Source of the DNA: Enoplolaimus lenunculus
Taxonomy: Eukaryota > Nematoda > Enoplea > Enoplida > Thoracostomopsidae
Direction: 5' to 3'
DNA: 64,000 bases
NCBI GenBank assembly: GCA_030248215.1
Contig: JASANG010000097.1
Location: forward strand, 1 to 64,000
Under the pieces are notes generated by a model. It searched no databases, was not told where the DNA came from, and saw only the letters and a program-made list of their open reading frames with translations. The position numbers and the translations under genes are program-made. This document shows positions 23,565 to 36,453 of the stretch, piece by piece (the first letter of the stretch is position 1; the number at the start of each line of letters is the position of its first letter).

Positions 23565-23917
23565 GTATTAGTTTTAAGAGTAGTAGCATTTTTTTTATTA
23601 TTATCATTATAACTTATATTTTTAATATTACTATTATTATTGAAATTAGAATGATTATTAGTATTATTGAACCAATTTATAATGTTACCAGAGGGACTGC
23701 CGACAACAAACGAACTTTGATGTTGAAGTTGTTGATAAAGTTGAAGAAACGGTGGATTCGCCACGGTTGCCGCCGATTGATCCGCTGATAAAATGGATTG
23801 CGGATGAATGGCCCGCGGTGTTGGTTCCGATTTAAAAACTAAACTTTCAACCGAAAAGGCCGAAGTAAACGGCCGAATATTGATGTTGTTGGACGAAGTC
23901 ATTGCTTGCAGATTCAT
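18100..23917 (-). CDS. Hhex: Hhex (haematopoietically expressed homeobox) transcription factor, 3 exons
   Basis: The coding exons are 23917-22699 (donor CAAG|GTAAGT, phase 1), 19417-19230 (acceptor TTTGTTTCAG; donor CGACAG|GTTAGT, phase 0) and 18381-18100 (acceptor TTTTCAG; TAA stop), giving 562 aa. The homeodomain starts KRKGGQIRFTNEQTLALEKKF and continues KYLSPQERKKMAKSLQLSERQ|VKTWFQNRRAKWRRLK. It is split between positions 44 and 45, and its sequence is diagnostic for Hex. Near the N-terminus FTSAFSVESLVF resembles the eh1 Groucho-binding motif, so a repressor role is likely. The first exon has an Asn tract and Ser-rich low complexity; a PPAPP/GLPLPPG proline-rich region precedes the homeobox, as in Hex proteins. 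Vertebrate Hhex is about 270 aa, so exon 1 is unusually long. A possible minus-strand AATAAA lies at 17594-17589. It acts as a nuclear developmental regulator, by family knowledge. Confidence 0.93.
18485..18580. repeat. Degenerate six-base-period tract (AGGCTT-type)
   Basis: Words CAGGCTTAGGCTCAAG, TCAGGCTCAAACTTATG and TTTAGCCTTACGCTTAAGCTTAGG occur in a loose 6-bp rhythm inside Hhex intron 2. One of many such tracts dispersed over the window. Confidence 0.5.
18698..18790. repeat. Degenerate six-base-period tract (AAGCCT-type)
   Basis: AAGTCT GAACGC AAACCT AAGTCT GAGCCT AAGCGT AAGCAT shows a clear 6-bp register. It is the complementary strand of the AGGCTT tract 120 bp to its left, so the two are in inverted orientation within Hhex intron 2. 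Confidence 0.5.
19721..19890. mobile_element. hAT-like mini element (CAGTGGCGGAT ends)
   Basis: CAGTGGCGGATGCAGGAA at the left is inverted at the right as CCTTGGATCCGCCAGTG. Ends of the form CAGTGGCGGATCCAGG are common in hAT-type elements. Flanks GGGAAAGAAT and GGGAGAAATT look like a diverged target duplication. At 170 bp with no transposase, it is a non-autonomous copy in Hhex intron 1. Confidence 0.55.
19891..22698. other. Remainder of Hhex intron 1
   Basis: Intron sequence with an AAGGCTTAGGCT tract near 21075 and several short ORFs of no recognisable type. No conserved-looking regulatory block can be picked out by eye. Confidence 0.4.
23525..23564. repeat. (TTA)n microsatellite coding for poly-Asn in Hhex exon 1
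   Basis: About 13 ATT/TTA triplets, read on the minus strand as AAT codons, give a run of 13 asparagines. Neighbouring sequence adds many more Asn codons (about residues 75-135 of the product). A related AATAATAAT run lies upstream of the gene at 24168-24195. Confidence 0.85.
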
Positions 23918-26900
23918 ACAAATTCAAGCACAAATATGACCAGCGCAAACTTTAGTTATTTAATATTTTAAATTAAGTAAATGACTGTTTTTATTGTTGA
24001 AAATGCGAATAAAAGTTCAATTACAAATTAGCTGTTAAGTAAGCTAAGATTGCGGAAATCTCGCATCTTTAAATAGAGAAGCACTTTTAGAAATGTATAG
24101 CAAACTTGTTTACAAAACTACATTAAACTTCATTTTGAAAACCTTGTAAAATCACCGAGTTAAACTAATAATAATAACAATAATAATAATAATACTGCAA
24201 AATAGAGATGAAGCTTTTAAAGCCTAATATTCAATAAGAATTTTAAACTTAAAGTGCAAATTTAGGGAGTTTATTTTGAAACTTTGAAAAGCAATTTAAA
24301 GCTGCCAACTGTTCTCAAAAAAGGACTAAACAGCTATTAATGTCTTAATGTGTAATATGCATTTACTCTGCCATCCATTTTCTGCAATTCTGTCTTTAAA
24401 GTTTGCATATAAAAGCATTAATTTTAGCTTTTCACTGCACTAAAACAGCAATCTTTTGTGAGCAATACATAATACAATTATCTTCCCTATTTAAAATTTC
24501 TAGTTATATTTACAGTAATCCAGTAAACGCACGTGGTCGACTAAAGTAATAAAGACAGGCCAGTAGCCAGAGGTTGCACTGATTAGCAACATTCTTGATA
24601 GATACTTTGACGCTCCGAACAACGTCTTAGCCTCACTTGTAAGTGTTATAAAATTAACAAAATGCCCCCATTGTAAGATTGTTTTGGTCCCCCCTGCCAT
24701 ATTTAACCTGGCCACAAACCAAAGATGAGTCGGTTATAAAAAAGTTGAGAAACGCTTTAAAATGAATGCAGTTAAATGCAACAAAATTGCAACCGTGAAC
24801 AACTTTTAAGCTTCATTGCTTCGTACATTTTAAAGCTGTACAGCTCGTGCAGTTTATCATTCGTCTAAAAATGTGCACAAAACTCCTTAAGTGGTGGTTT
24901 TTCGCAAATTTTAGCATCACTTGGCAAACAAATTAGTTGCTTATTTGTGCTGCTTAAAAGCTTATTTTGTTGAAGAAGTTTTCAGATAACAACATCTCCA
25001 ATCTTACTGTATAAATCTGTTGATGTGCTTGCACTAAACGGTTACTGTAGTCCCGATTAGTTTCACAATTTAGTTTTTAAGTTATATCTAAATTTGAGGA
25101 TTCAATAGGGATCTTCTCGATGGCATTAAAAACAAGTTTTCTTTGCAACCTTTAGTAATTGCTTTCATGAACAGTTATTGATATCTTTGGATGAAAACTT
25201 TCATTGATCACTCGAAACAACGCGGAAGGCGATCCAACCAGAGATGTTTCGTGGATAGTGATTTTTTACCCGGCCCATGCCAAATCGCCGGAATTTTCAT
25301 TTTTTACCCGAGAATATAACGGCGCAAAATTGCAGTATCCGCGACAAACATGCACCCATTTTTATTGTTGCACTCAGTCTGAATTTGTTAACTTTTTAGC
25401 GAATTAATATTTCGCTTGACCCTGGTGTCCATAGGAGAACAACTTCACAGTTGAAACTTGTGCTGTTTCTGAAATAAAATTTCACTCGAAAATCTGTTAA
25501 AACCAACGAATATCAAAGCCAAATTGGCAATCAATTTCAAATGAGTGAACTAAACCGCGAAAACTGGTTTTCATAAATCAATGATGTGTGGTAGACATAA
25601 CAAGGGCTTCAACGTTGGATTGGATTAAATGAAAGGGTTGAGGCTCCTGACCTCCCATCATCACAGGCTTATACCAACCCGGAACCAACAACTTAAATTT
25701 CAGCGAAAAATAAACCGTTGCTATCACTAGAATTCATTGTAATTATAAAATGACTTTTCCGTACAATGTTTGTCTGTCTCTTTTCTTGTTAATGTAACTC
25801 TGTTCAGGTTCGATCTTAGAACTTTGAAGACTCATAAATTGGGGACCCAATAGGGTTTCAAAATAGACCACTACATCTGGCTTCTCGTATCGCGAAGTTT
25901 CTTACACTTTTCTGTTCATGTACGCTTAAACAGAGCCATTCCAACTGAATATGTGCTTTTGTACAACAATTGACCTTTGGGTCGCCACAATTGTCATGTT
26001 TGGTGATTCACTCTCTCTTGCTAATTTCGGCCCTTCACAGCGCCCCAAAAACTCTCGTTCGAGGCCTCAGTGTTTAAAGGACCAAGCATTTGAGAACAAA
26101 ATGACTTTGAGTCATTCCATTGCATCCAAAAATAGTTTTCATGAAAAGTTTGAATAGAAAACATGCGTTTAACTGCTCGCTCGTTTCGATTGAGAAATTT
26201 TTGTTCAGCTTATGATCCTGAAGTTTACTGATGAACACATTTTTATTTAAATGACAGGGTGGAACTGAGAAATAATCTGGGAATCGGATCCCACTGGAAA
26301 CAAACAAAACAAAAATTTTACTTTGGGATTCGATACTAAAATTGCATTTCGCTTCTCATTCGTTTCGCTCGCGAGTTGATTTTCGAACAAAGGCCAAATT
26401 GAAGTTTTGCAATTGGAGTTAAAACAACTGTATCCCGCTTCGTGTTCGCTTGCTCGCAAAAATTGTTTTACCTGGGGATGACATGACGGATAATTTCGCA
26501 ATGATTTAGGCGGCCAGAAAGAAAACTCAAAGTGTCAGACTTCACCGGTGACTCGTCGAGTCGACCAATCACGAAGCTTCTCATTCATAAAAACGTTTGA
26601 TTCTTCAGATTCGACATTGACCAAAAGAGTGAAGTTTGGCTTTTGAAAGAGATCCGGTTAAAGCTGTCATTTCGCTTATTTGTTTTTACAAAATCATATG
26701 TTTAAGTATAATAAAAGGATATTCTTATTATGTGAGCCACGGATTTCTCACCAGCTGAAATGTATCCTTTGGATTGGTGAAGAAGTGTCAGTCTCTTCCA
26801 TTTTTATTTGGGTCCCTGCAGGAATAAAACTTACTGGTCCAAAGAATAAATATTTTGTTATTTCGACTAAATTAAGTTTGTTGACCACTCATATTTTTCG

Positions 26901-27363
26901 TGTCATCTGTAAATTGAAAATTGTAAAACTTATAATTGTAAGTAAATAGTAAAGTTACCATACTGACGGACTTAATGGTCTCCCATGCCATGACATTTTA
27001 GCATGAATCAAAACTAAGATTTAATTTGAATACATTCGCTTTGGCTCATATGTCGGATTCCACCGTCTGAAGATTTGAATGCAACACTGGTAGAAATACA
27101 GGATTGCAACAGACTTTTGAGTTTATTATGAAAAATATACTGTACCAGTTTTGAAATACACAACTGATTCAAAACAACATTTCATATTTGGACTTTAAAG
27201 TGCGAAGCATTACTTCTATTGTGAGCTGACAATCACGTAACTGTGATCAAGAAAGTGTCTAAACTTTGTTTCTTATAAACTTCCTTTGGACAAATCTCGG
27301 CATTCAAATGATTTAAAAGTTTCCTTATATGAAATACGAACAAAACAGGCAAACAAAAATTTT
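23918..27363. other. Gene-free region upstream of Hhex
   Basis: This is the 5' flank of Hhex and should contain its promoter and perhaps enhancers, but none can be identified from sequence alone. Short ORFs here have no domain support. Confidence 0.4.
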
Positions 27364-27725
27364 GACAATTTTCGTTCCGGAATTTCGGTTCCGGTAGGGA
27401 AATCCGGTACTTTTCAATATCCACTTGCGGTAATAATGCCGGTATTTTCTCACCGGAATTATCTGATTTTTTTGGTATTGAAAAAGCTCTCTTTCGAAAG
27501 TTGAAGAAAAATTTTCATATTATTCTAACTTTTATTTTTCTGAAATTATCCGAGCGTGTATTGCAAAAATTTTCAATTTGTGAGCTGCAGCATTTGTTCC
27601 AGGATTTTGGCATTGTAAAATAGCGTTAAAAATAAATCTTTCGGCAACAAGAGTTTTTTTTATCGGTTCCGGTATGTTTTAACTTTCCAGTTCCGGTTCC
27701 GGTATTCTAAAATTCCGGTGGCACT
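27364..27725 (-). mobile_element. TIR family E, diverged copy (reverse)
   Basis: Begins TTCCGGAATTTCGGTTCCGG and ends GGTTCCGGTATTCTAAAATTCCGG. Between these are phrases found reverse-complemented in the 45387-45800 copy (e.g. AAATCCGGTA, CAGGATTTTGGCATT, ATTGCAAAAATTTTCAATTTG). The terminal GTGCAACC is lost at both ends. Confidence 0.55.
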
Positions 27726-30374
27726 TTGGGCCTTTGGTACTAAAATATACAAAAATCAAAACCGGAGATCAATTTTCAGCCAAAGCCGGAGTCAAAGATA
27801 AACCTCAGGTGGTATCCTGAGCTCCTGTCTACATGTAACCACACATAAGGTTACGGATTTAGACTTAGGCAAAGGCTTAAACAAAGAGTTAAATTGTGCA
27901 AAAGTCGCTTTGCTGCTAACCAAAATACTGCACCGACATGAAAACAAAATAGTAATGTGGATGCGAGGATATGCAACAGCGACAATTTTGAAAATTTTCA
28001 AAACAGAATACTTGAGATGAAGGAAGCATGGGACGTAAATTGGAGAATTTTAGGTTGTTTCTCTGGCCAGATGAACCCAAAATATTCCGATTTTAAAATG
28101 CTTTTATCATCTCACAACTTAAAATTGTAATGCTGATATGTCGTTACTGAGTCAACTTCACGTCTTTCCATTTGTAGAACTAAATTTGACGCAATATATT
28201 TTCATCTTCTGTGGCAGCTTCGAAAATTGCAATAAAATTTTAAGAAGCTCAAACGCAGGATGCAAAGACAACAAAGGAAAGAAGCAACTTTTCTAACGAA
28301 GGCAGGGAAAGAAAAGACAGCTGTCGATTTAGAAACTGTTGACAGGGGTTTTGTGTTGTGTCATATTTGTTAAAAATGCTAGCGAATTAAGAAGTCAAAC
28401 ACATTTTTAGTACTGAATCATTAGAAAAGTTTCATTTTTAATTTCTGTTGGGGTAAGATTTTGATGAACCCCAGTGAATCAACCAGTAAACGAGGTGCAG
28501 TCTAAATAGCGGAGAATATTTGATTGCGCTAAATAATGTTTGCACCGCCTTTAAGGAATCAATTTACAGTGCACACACACTCTGTTGGCTACCAGTGTAT
28601 AATGCGATTTGATGCAAAATTTGTGCAATTGAGTGCAAACACACGCGCTATAAAACCGAACAGTTTTGCAAAACAAAATGTTGCTAATTACAATTAGCGT
28701 TTTATTGCAATAGAAATATATGAGGGCTCATAATATGACATAAACTACAAATGATATACATAATCCAACCCGATGCTAAAAATACTTTTCGCGAATGGGG
28801 CGCCGAGAAATTGGGAAATCGGACCTTGCCAATGTCATCAGTGTGGATTCAATTCTATTGGTTAAGACACACGCGTTGTTTTATTGGATGGTCGTTTTAT
28901 AATGGATTTTTATTTATTTTAGGATTTTAGAAAATGTTTGCGGTTCCGATCTCCGCCAATAAAAATTTCTTCATGCGCCAATATTTTGTGCTGAAACATT
29001 TTGGTGTTCAATGTTATTTTGTGTTCCGTCGTAAAAACGTAGCGAAATTTGGCAAGATTACGTTGCTATTTTAATTTCAATAGAAATGAGTGACTAAATG
29101 TGTACAATCAGTATTATGCCAATTCAAAGTTCATTTCTGCTACGTTAATACTTAGTCTATTCACAAATGCATATAACCTCTTCTGGTTGGTTTAATAATT
29201 TTTTACCACAGAATTTATGTTTATTTACAGTCGAAACAAATTTCCAATTCGTAGGATTTTAAGTTCACATTTTAAGAATGAATAACCAACTTGAAACATT
29301 CACTGTAGGACAGACATTTAAAAATCGTACACAAAATGTTTCAATTTTTGATAACAAATAGAAAAGTTTAGAAAAAATCATTCATAAATCATTGTTACCA
29401 TATGTGACGACAGGGGCGTAGCTAAAATTTCATTTCTTGACTGCATTTCGTCGTTTTGACACTTGAGAATCCAGTCGTTCATTCTACAGTCTGCAGTAAA
29501 GGCTGCTACTTATCTCCATGGAACGCTTCAGGAGAAAGATATCGTCCCATGTGCCTCAGTTGTTTATATACAACCCTGTGCAACGTTGTTTTATTAAACT
29601 AATTTTCTGGTAAATATATATAAATAACGGTTTATTGTAAATATTTATCATAAACACAGCATTCAACTGTTGATTGAACAAATAATTTTAAAATACAACC
29701 GAATTTATTCCAAGGGTTTGTCAGCCAGGAGAATAAAGATGTGACCCTGATCCATTGTTTGATCCGTTAAGTAGGGATGCCACGCCTTACAAACATCTTC
29801 GATGATTATCTGGCCATTAATAGAGTTTTTAGTGTTTACCCATTTCAACGCACGTGTCGGATTTGATTGTTTGAATTGTGATTAATTAAAAAGGGCAAAT
29901 AAAATACAATTGGCATATCCCAATTATCCATGTTTCATTTATATTTGAATTGAGTTCATTCAAGGGTCGACGCGTGAAGAAAATACGCATGGGTGGAATT
30001 TGAGCCAGTCAACAAATCCAGAATTTTTAAGTTCTCAAGTAAAATATTCATTCGACTGGGTAAAATATCTAAGATGCAATTAATTTTCTATGCTGTGGTT
30101 GGTCTTGCTGCATCTGTCAAAGAGAAACTGCCGATTTTTAGCGTCAGTCCGTTCATAATTCCGCGCAATGGACTTTAAGGTTCCAATTCAAGCCCTTCAG
30201 GAAGTAGAGGTACTGAAGACCATTGACAATGGCCAAAGCTGCCTGCGTGAGCCTTCCTCGCCTTTCCGAAATGCTCAGAAAACGCAACGATGTATTTATT
30301 GCCGGATAAATGAGTGATGCCCTCTTGAATAACATATTACCTAGCGCCACTATTTCTCTACTCGCCGCGTCTAC
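27726..30374. other. Gene-free region
   Basis: AT-rich with no supported gene. A GACTTAGGCAAAGGCTTAAAC tract lies near 27865. Confidence 0.4.
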
Positions 30375-30765
30375 TATCTAGACCACCTGGTTGTTTTCTT
30401 CCCCTCTTCTCTCTTTCTCCTGCGGACCAGCGTCTTCTTCGTCGCGCGCTCCCCCTCCCGCCCCCCCTGCGCCGCGCCGCTCGGGACCACTCGTGCCTTG
30501 GCGCTATTCTGTCTCCTCCCTCTCTTCCTCTACGACACTCCTCTATTTGCCCGCTCTCTTTTGTTTTTTTTCCCCTTGTTTCTTTTTGTTTTCTTTTTTT
30601 TTCTCTTTTTCTTTCACTTGTGCTGCTCATAATACGTTCAGCCCCCATTCTTCTTTTAGTTTTTTTCTCCTTTTTTCTGCTCTCTGCTCCATTCTCCCCC
30701 CTCCTCTCTTTTTTCTCTTTTTCCCCCCACTCCCCCCACCCTTCCCTTTTTTAATTCCACATATT
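30375..30765. repeat. Polypyrimidine island with GC-rich core
   Basis: About 390 bp is almost entirely C and T on the plus strand, with long T and C runs and a core (about 30445-30500) of CGCGCGCTCCCCC-type sequence. Composition changes abruptly at both ends relative to AT-rich neighbours. ORFs on both strands here are low-complexity artefacts (SSS/FFF/PPP one way, RRR/EEE the other) and are not called as genes. Confidence 0.75.
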
Positions 30766-32975
30766 TAAAGTCCGCATCGTTGAAAAAATCAAAACATTCA
30801 GAATTCGGTTTATTTGAACCGAGTTCTTTTAATCGTTTGATTCATATTTTTAAGATTTCGTTTATCTTTTTTGGGTCCTACGTCAATACAGCGTTTGACA
30901 AACACATGAGCTAATTGACATTTTCAGATGAAATCGCGTAATTATATTTAAATGCCGATGCTCCGGCTACACAGGACACATCATGTCGATCACTGGATAT
31001 CACGACAATTCGTAACCTGACAACTGGTCAACACCGATAATTTGTAATACGAATTTTCGCCAACTCGGCAATGCGTTACCGTGATTATACTTACGCTTTT
31101 AGACTTGTGCTTTACAACTGTGCTTAAGGTTAAGCTTGGATTTAGGACGCTGTCCATCGACAAATGTTTCCGAATTTTATCCGACGTCGGCTTATGTTTA
31201 GGAGCAAACTTAGGCTAAGCGTACGGCTACGCAGCTGAAAAAGTTTTCAATCGGCGCAATTGGATTTTAGACGACTGCGGTGAGGCGCCGTTTTGAGCTG
31301 CTGTTGTCATTTATTCAGATTACAAACAGTTTAAGCATATTTTCAATTCAATTTTATTTACTTTGCAATTTAAAGTGAAAACTTTTTCAAGATGTCTCCA
31401 CGGGACAAAATCAGTTGTTGTTGTTTGCTTCGACGTAACGGCACCTTTTGAGCAGATAAAATTGTTGCGATGATGACATAATTCATTGTGTAACATTTTG
31501 TATTCTACACAAATACAGAACTGGGATGTTGAGAACAAGGAGCCACTGATAATTTGGGATCGCAAACAACACAAAATATATGGGAAATATTTCATTGTAA
31601 TAATTGGGTTAATTAGCAACTGGCAGTTTGAAAATTGTGATTCGTTAACTTTGTCATTAATCACTTTTAGTGGCAACCAATGAAAAACTGTTTTGAATCG
31701 TGCACAATTATAACACAGCAACCATTAAAGCAAGAGCTAATGACCCATTTAACAAGATTTTATGCAATTTATCGTTAGAACAGGGGCATTTGCATCCATT
31801 TTCTACTGATTCATGGAATTTTTTAATGTTGTCTGATAAGGAAATATTGAGAATATTTTGATTAATTTTTCGTTGTATTTAATTGATTTCGATATGAAGT
31901 CAGTCTTTGGTAACTGGCTAATATGATTGGCTTTGGCATATGACCGTTTTTATGTTCATATTATCAGTTTGTGTTAGTTTTTCTGTGAGTCGTTGGAATT
32001 GAACCTTCTCGGTGGGAGTATTTGCTTAACTTCTTAAGACAACTGCATTTATCCATAACTTAACCATTGGCTGAAGTCGTTCTTTCTCGTCTGCTGCCTT
32101 AATTTTGTTTTAATCAGTTTGGGATTTATTTTCGGATGGAATTTAGATATTATTTTTTGGGAAATCTACTCGTTTTGTGCTTGAATTGATGTTAATTTGT
32201 GTGTTGTGTAAATTGTCACACCCGAGTCGAGTCTATTGAGCCGCATGGAACCTAGCGGGTAACCAACGTTAACATAACATGCAGATTTCGTACTCATTGG
32301 CATCCGATTCCGTTTGAACTAATCATCAATTCTTGTTTCGGGTTTGTTGGTGTGAGCTTAAAGAGAAGTTTTGTGTTATTATGTGAATTTTGAAGTTTAC
32401 AAAATTGAGATTTACTGAGAAGAAATCAAAGTGCATCTCACTGTACAAACACGCAAATGTTTATTATTTCAGAATGTGGCATTCGGATTTAAAATTTGTT
32501 CAATTTTTTCGTAAATTTGGCGACAAACAAATCATTCTACGATTCGTCGTCGTAATCCAATCGTTGCAGTTGACGCACAAATTAGAACCAATATTTTAAA
32601 AATCGTTTTGGATGCGGTTTCGGGATTGCATGTCGTTTTCGTAGGCCACAAATTGCACCGCGATGCAATCCGCTGCAAGATCCGCCTGAAATATTGACCA
32701 ATGTTTAGCCTTACTGGCATATCAGTGGCGTAAACATATTTCTATCATTAAGCCTAAACCTCAGGGTAAGTATAAATTTAAATCCATTAAGGTTGAGATG
32801 ATCCGTAAGCTTAAATTTAAGCTGTAATGCAAGGATCAGTTAAACAAAGCGAAAAGTCAAGCAAAACGCTGAACCTAAGTCCGATGACAACCCAACTGTG
32901 TTGTTGTGCCATCGGAAACTGCAACACTTATTACAGACACATCGGCCGATGTTTGGGTGATTAACTTGACTGATT
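30766..32975. other. Gene-free region
   Basis: Contains AGGCTT-type tracts near 31090-31230 and 32745-32830. The 133-codon minus-strand ORF at 31320-31721 shows no domain or splice support and is left uncalled. Confidence 0.35.
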
Positions 32976-33316
32976 TTAGAGAAAATGTATCGAAAAATAT
33001 GGGCGTTTGGTTTCAACGTGGATTGTAGTCAAGTCCATTGTTCTGTCTAACCAAATGATAGCGTAATCGTAGCTTAATTTCACACAGCCATCGGTCTTCC
33101 CTTCGCACTGGAGCCAAAAGGCTTCAATATTCTGCCTGGACACTGAATGTTGTTTACTTCGTCTCATTTCTCGTCGTCGGATCCAATTTGGCAACTCTTT
33201 GAGTGTCGCGTATTCAAACGCAGGAGCATTCAGTGATCGTTCCAGTCCACCCAAACTCGCATGATATTGACCCGATTGAAAGCTGTCATCAGCGTTTTCG
33301 TCGTGTAATTTTGCGT
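32976..33316 (-). CDS. Orphan exon candidate with strong acceptor, unknown protein
   Basis: The acceptor TTTGTTGTATTTCAG ends at 33317 and opens a phase-1 frame of about 113 codons to a TAA at 32976. Residues include DDSFQSGQYHASLGGLE, FEYATLKELPNWIRRREMRR and FWLQCEGKTDGCVKLSYDY. The first half is basic and well mixed, as in a cytoplasmic domain. If spliced, a donor at GACGAA|GTAAAC is possible, shortening it to about 53 codons. I do not recognise the family. Confidence 0.35.
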
Positions 33317-36300
33317 CTGAAATACAACAAATAAGTTTTTTACTCAATTATTTTAATGTCATTTTTAAATTTTTTCCCATCCCACGTTTATGTTTTCAAG
33401 TTTTCCAGCATAAAAATGTAAAATCAAAATGATATTCCGATCTCGACGAATTGAACTCATTTCTGGAAAAATATGGCAATAAAAATTGGTTGAAACGTTT
33501 TCAATATCAAAATATTTCTAAAGGACCAAATGTACGTTTTTGACAATTGATTAATAAAATATATTCATTTTATCCTGTGCTGTTCTGTTCTGAAGTAGTT
33601 TCGTTTCACATTCTGCAATACCAATTCGAGTGTCGCTTTGTGGTCTTCGTTATATCAATTTTGTCCCGTAAATTGATCTAAACATTTGAACTTTCTTAAT
33701 TTTATTAAATTAAAGCGAATGTCTAAATTAGGCTGCAAAAATTCGTTTCTACAAAATCTATCAACTCAGTAATTTTTTGTAATTTCGCTTCAACAAAGAC
33801 TTCTTAAAAGATTACAATTTTGCAAATAATCAGTTCTGTGTCAGACATTTAGGTTACGCGAAGTAATAGGATATTTAAAGCCAAAATTCAATACACGATT
33901 GACGTTACCATTTGAACTCAGAATGCATCCAATTGCATATTTATATCTAAGAATACCAAGGTGTTGCCCAATCATTGCTAAAACCTAAATTTCTTTTGTT
34001 GGCAGAGCTAAAAAGGAAAATGTTTAGGCCTTGGACTTGGAATCTATTAATGCGGGCTGGTATAAAAGAGCAACATCGAAATTATTTACCTTCGGCCGAT
34101 AAACGCAGATTATGGACACTGACGACGCCGTACGACATTAAAATAGTCAAAAACTATAGCATCATTTTAAGGGTCGCATTATGGAACCACAAGTCAAATA
34201 TATTTTGTTTGCTGCCCGACGCCGTAAGAGCAGCTGTACCTTCAGCTTTGTGTACCTCCCATCACTCATAGAAGAAGTGGAATCTGCTGATGTGAAAATC
34301 CATTCACATGCAAAAAGCAGAGGCTAAATTTCTAAACTCGTCGTTCATTGGTTCTTCTGCTTCAAGACCTCCTGCTCAAATACGAGAATATCGGCAAAAA
34401 CATCAACTCAACATTAAAAACGCGACTCGTTTAAATCAATTTAAATCTACGGATAACGCAGTTCCGTCCTTTGAAATTACAATTTATTTCTAATGAAACA
34501 TTTATCATTTTGTATCTCAAAATCTTATAAATGCCAGAATTAAGTAATAATTTTAAGGTCTTTAGTAAACTTATACTCTTTAAACTACTCTGTTAAATTA
34601 ATTGCTGTTACTTACCGACTAACGAAACAATGGTTGTATTGTAAGCACCCATAACTGGAGTTGAAGCAATAATAAAATAAAATTAAAGTAATACAACTCC
34701 TTCGGTTCGTGTAACTCTTAGATTCGTCAGGGTTTTGTCTTAAAATAGTTTTTCAGCTTAGGCTTAGGCTTAGTTTCAGGACGACTCTAAGGCTTTATTT
34801 AGGAATATTTTAAGCATTCTGCTACACCACTATAACAACAGCCTCTGCTCTTTTAAAATTATATCCCGTTTTCACTGAGCTGAGTTTTGCAAACTTTAAA
34901 TTTGATTTTAAACAAATTCAAGAACAAACAGAGAATAAATCATGGCCAAATATGATACTCTTTGATAAACTGTACTTTTTAGCCGGCCGCAAGGCAGCAA
35001 CAAAAACCAAAAAAGCGACTCATGTGTTTATAATCACATTTATTCGAGTCCCCTGGGAATGGGATCCTGTATAAATGATAACATCAAAGGCTTAACCAGG
35101 ATTTTAACTTGCGAGGGGATTTTTAAATAAAATAAAATTTTCTCACTCCAGGAATCACAAGGTTTAAAAGTATCTTAAATGATATTTTTGTTGTCTCTCC
35201 ATAAATTTCGGAAGGGAATATCTTTTCCATCCCACGCCTGGTATACGACCCTAATAAACAATTGTTACAAAAACACTACACAGCTGTATACTTAGTGGTT
35301 TAAGCGTAACTAATGCACAAAGTAACAGCTTGAAAATTTGGTTCTCGTACACACATCCCACATCCTAAGCGTTAGGCTCAGGCGTTGGTTTAGATTCAAG
35401 ATAACGAAAAGGCTTACATTTGCCTGTTAAGCGTACGCCTTAACTGTCAATGAAAAGCAAACGCTAAACTGTTCAAGAATTGAATAAATTATTTGCTAAA
35501 ATATCTGTTTCTGCATTAAACATTTTTGAAGACAGTTGAGGTTCTTTTGTATATGAAATGACAAATCATCATTGATGGGTGGTTGTGGCCATGCTTCGAT
35601 CAATAAATGCAGTTGCCCTACGGCCAGTTGAGAACTATTACTAGTTTATTTCAAAAACTGAATGGGATGAAAATTTGAATTAACAATCTTTAGTTAAGTT
35701 TCTTCGTGATATACTTCTGTATTGATCAAAATATCCTTGAACGGCCTAAATCTACTTACATCGCCCGTTTCGTTTGCTTCCAAAGCACAAAGTCCAACGA
35801 GTATTGTATAGAAATGCAAATTGGCGTTTTGTCACGAAATAATAATTTTTTGATATTTCCAATTTTAAACTATTTCACTTTTAAGTTCCCAACTTTTCCA
35901 AAAAACTTTAACTGATTCTAAAATTTACCCATGTTTACTTTAACCATTGGATACCGGCCTGCTAAGCATGAGAAGTCTAAATCTATTTAAGCCTAAACCT
36001 GAGTCTATACCTAAGCCGAAGTTCCCCGATCTTCTGTCTTTGAGTGGCAATCGCTACAATAAACGTGGACCCAAAATCAATAATACTTCCTATACGGCAG
36101 AATTAAAGTATATAAATTAATTTTCTTCTTAGTGGCAAAGCCAAATCTGTTAACTTTAACTGAAAATGTCTACATTTCTAAGGTTAAGTAGTCATTATTA
36201 ACGTTTTCTGATTAAAATTAAGTTGTACCGTCACAAGATAGACTCCACCCACAGGAACTGTTAGGAAAGGCAGCAAAACATTTTTTCAACAAGCAAGAAA

Positions 36301-36383
36301 ACTTATTTAAACACAGAATTCTTTAAATGCTATTGAAAAAGATTTTCAACCATTAACAACGAAAATTTTTACAGACGGCAGAT
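33317..36383. other. Gene-free region
   Basis: No supported gene. A clear six-base tract CTTAGGCTTAGGCTTAG lies at 34756-34804 and weaker ones at 35365-35430 and 35985-36025. Confidence 0.35.
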
Positions 36384-36453
36384 TCATTCTAACGTATCTG
36401 TATTTGCGACCCTGGCAAAAACACATTTAAGGCATTGTTCACCAGGATCACAC
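36384..36453 (-). CDS. Candidate short terminal exon, Cys-rich
   Basis: The acceptor TAATTGCTTCAG ends at 36454 and opens a frame needing phase 2, encoding CDPGEQCLKCVFARVANTD and ending at a TGA (36384). Phase 2 is what the exon candidate at 37593-37734 provides. Only 22 codons, so support is thin. Confidence 0.18.

Noticed and set aside
30358-30768. 96- and 125-codon ORFs on opposite strands in the polypyrimidine island
   Set aside because: Low-complexity composition (Ser/Phe/Pro versus Arg/Glu/Lys) created by the C/T bias; not a protein-coding signal.
34756-34804. CTTAGGCTTAGGCTTAG run as an interstitial telomere array
   Set aside because: Only two to three clean units in a degenerate tract; similar degenerate tracts are scattered on both strands.
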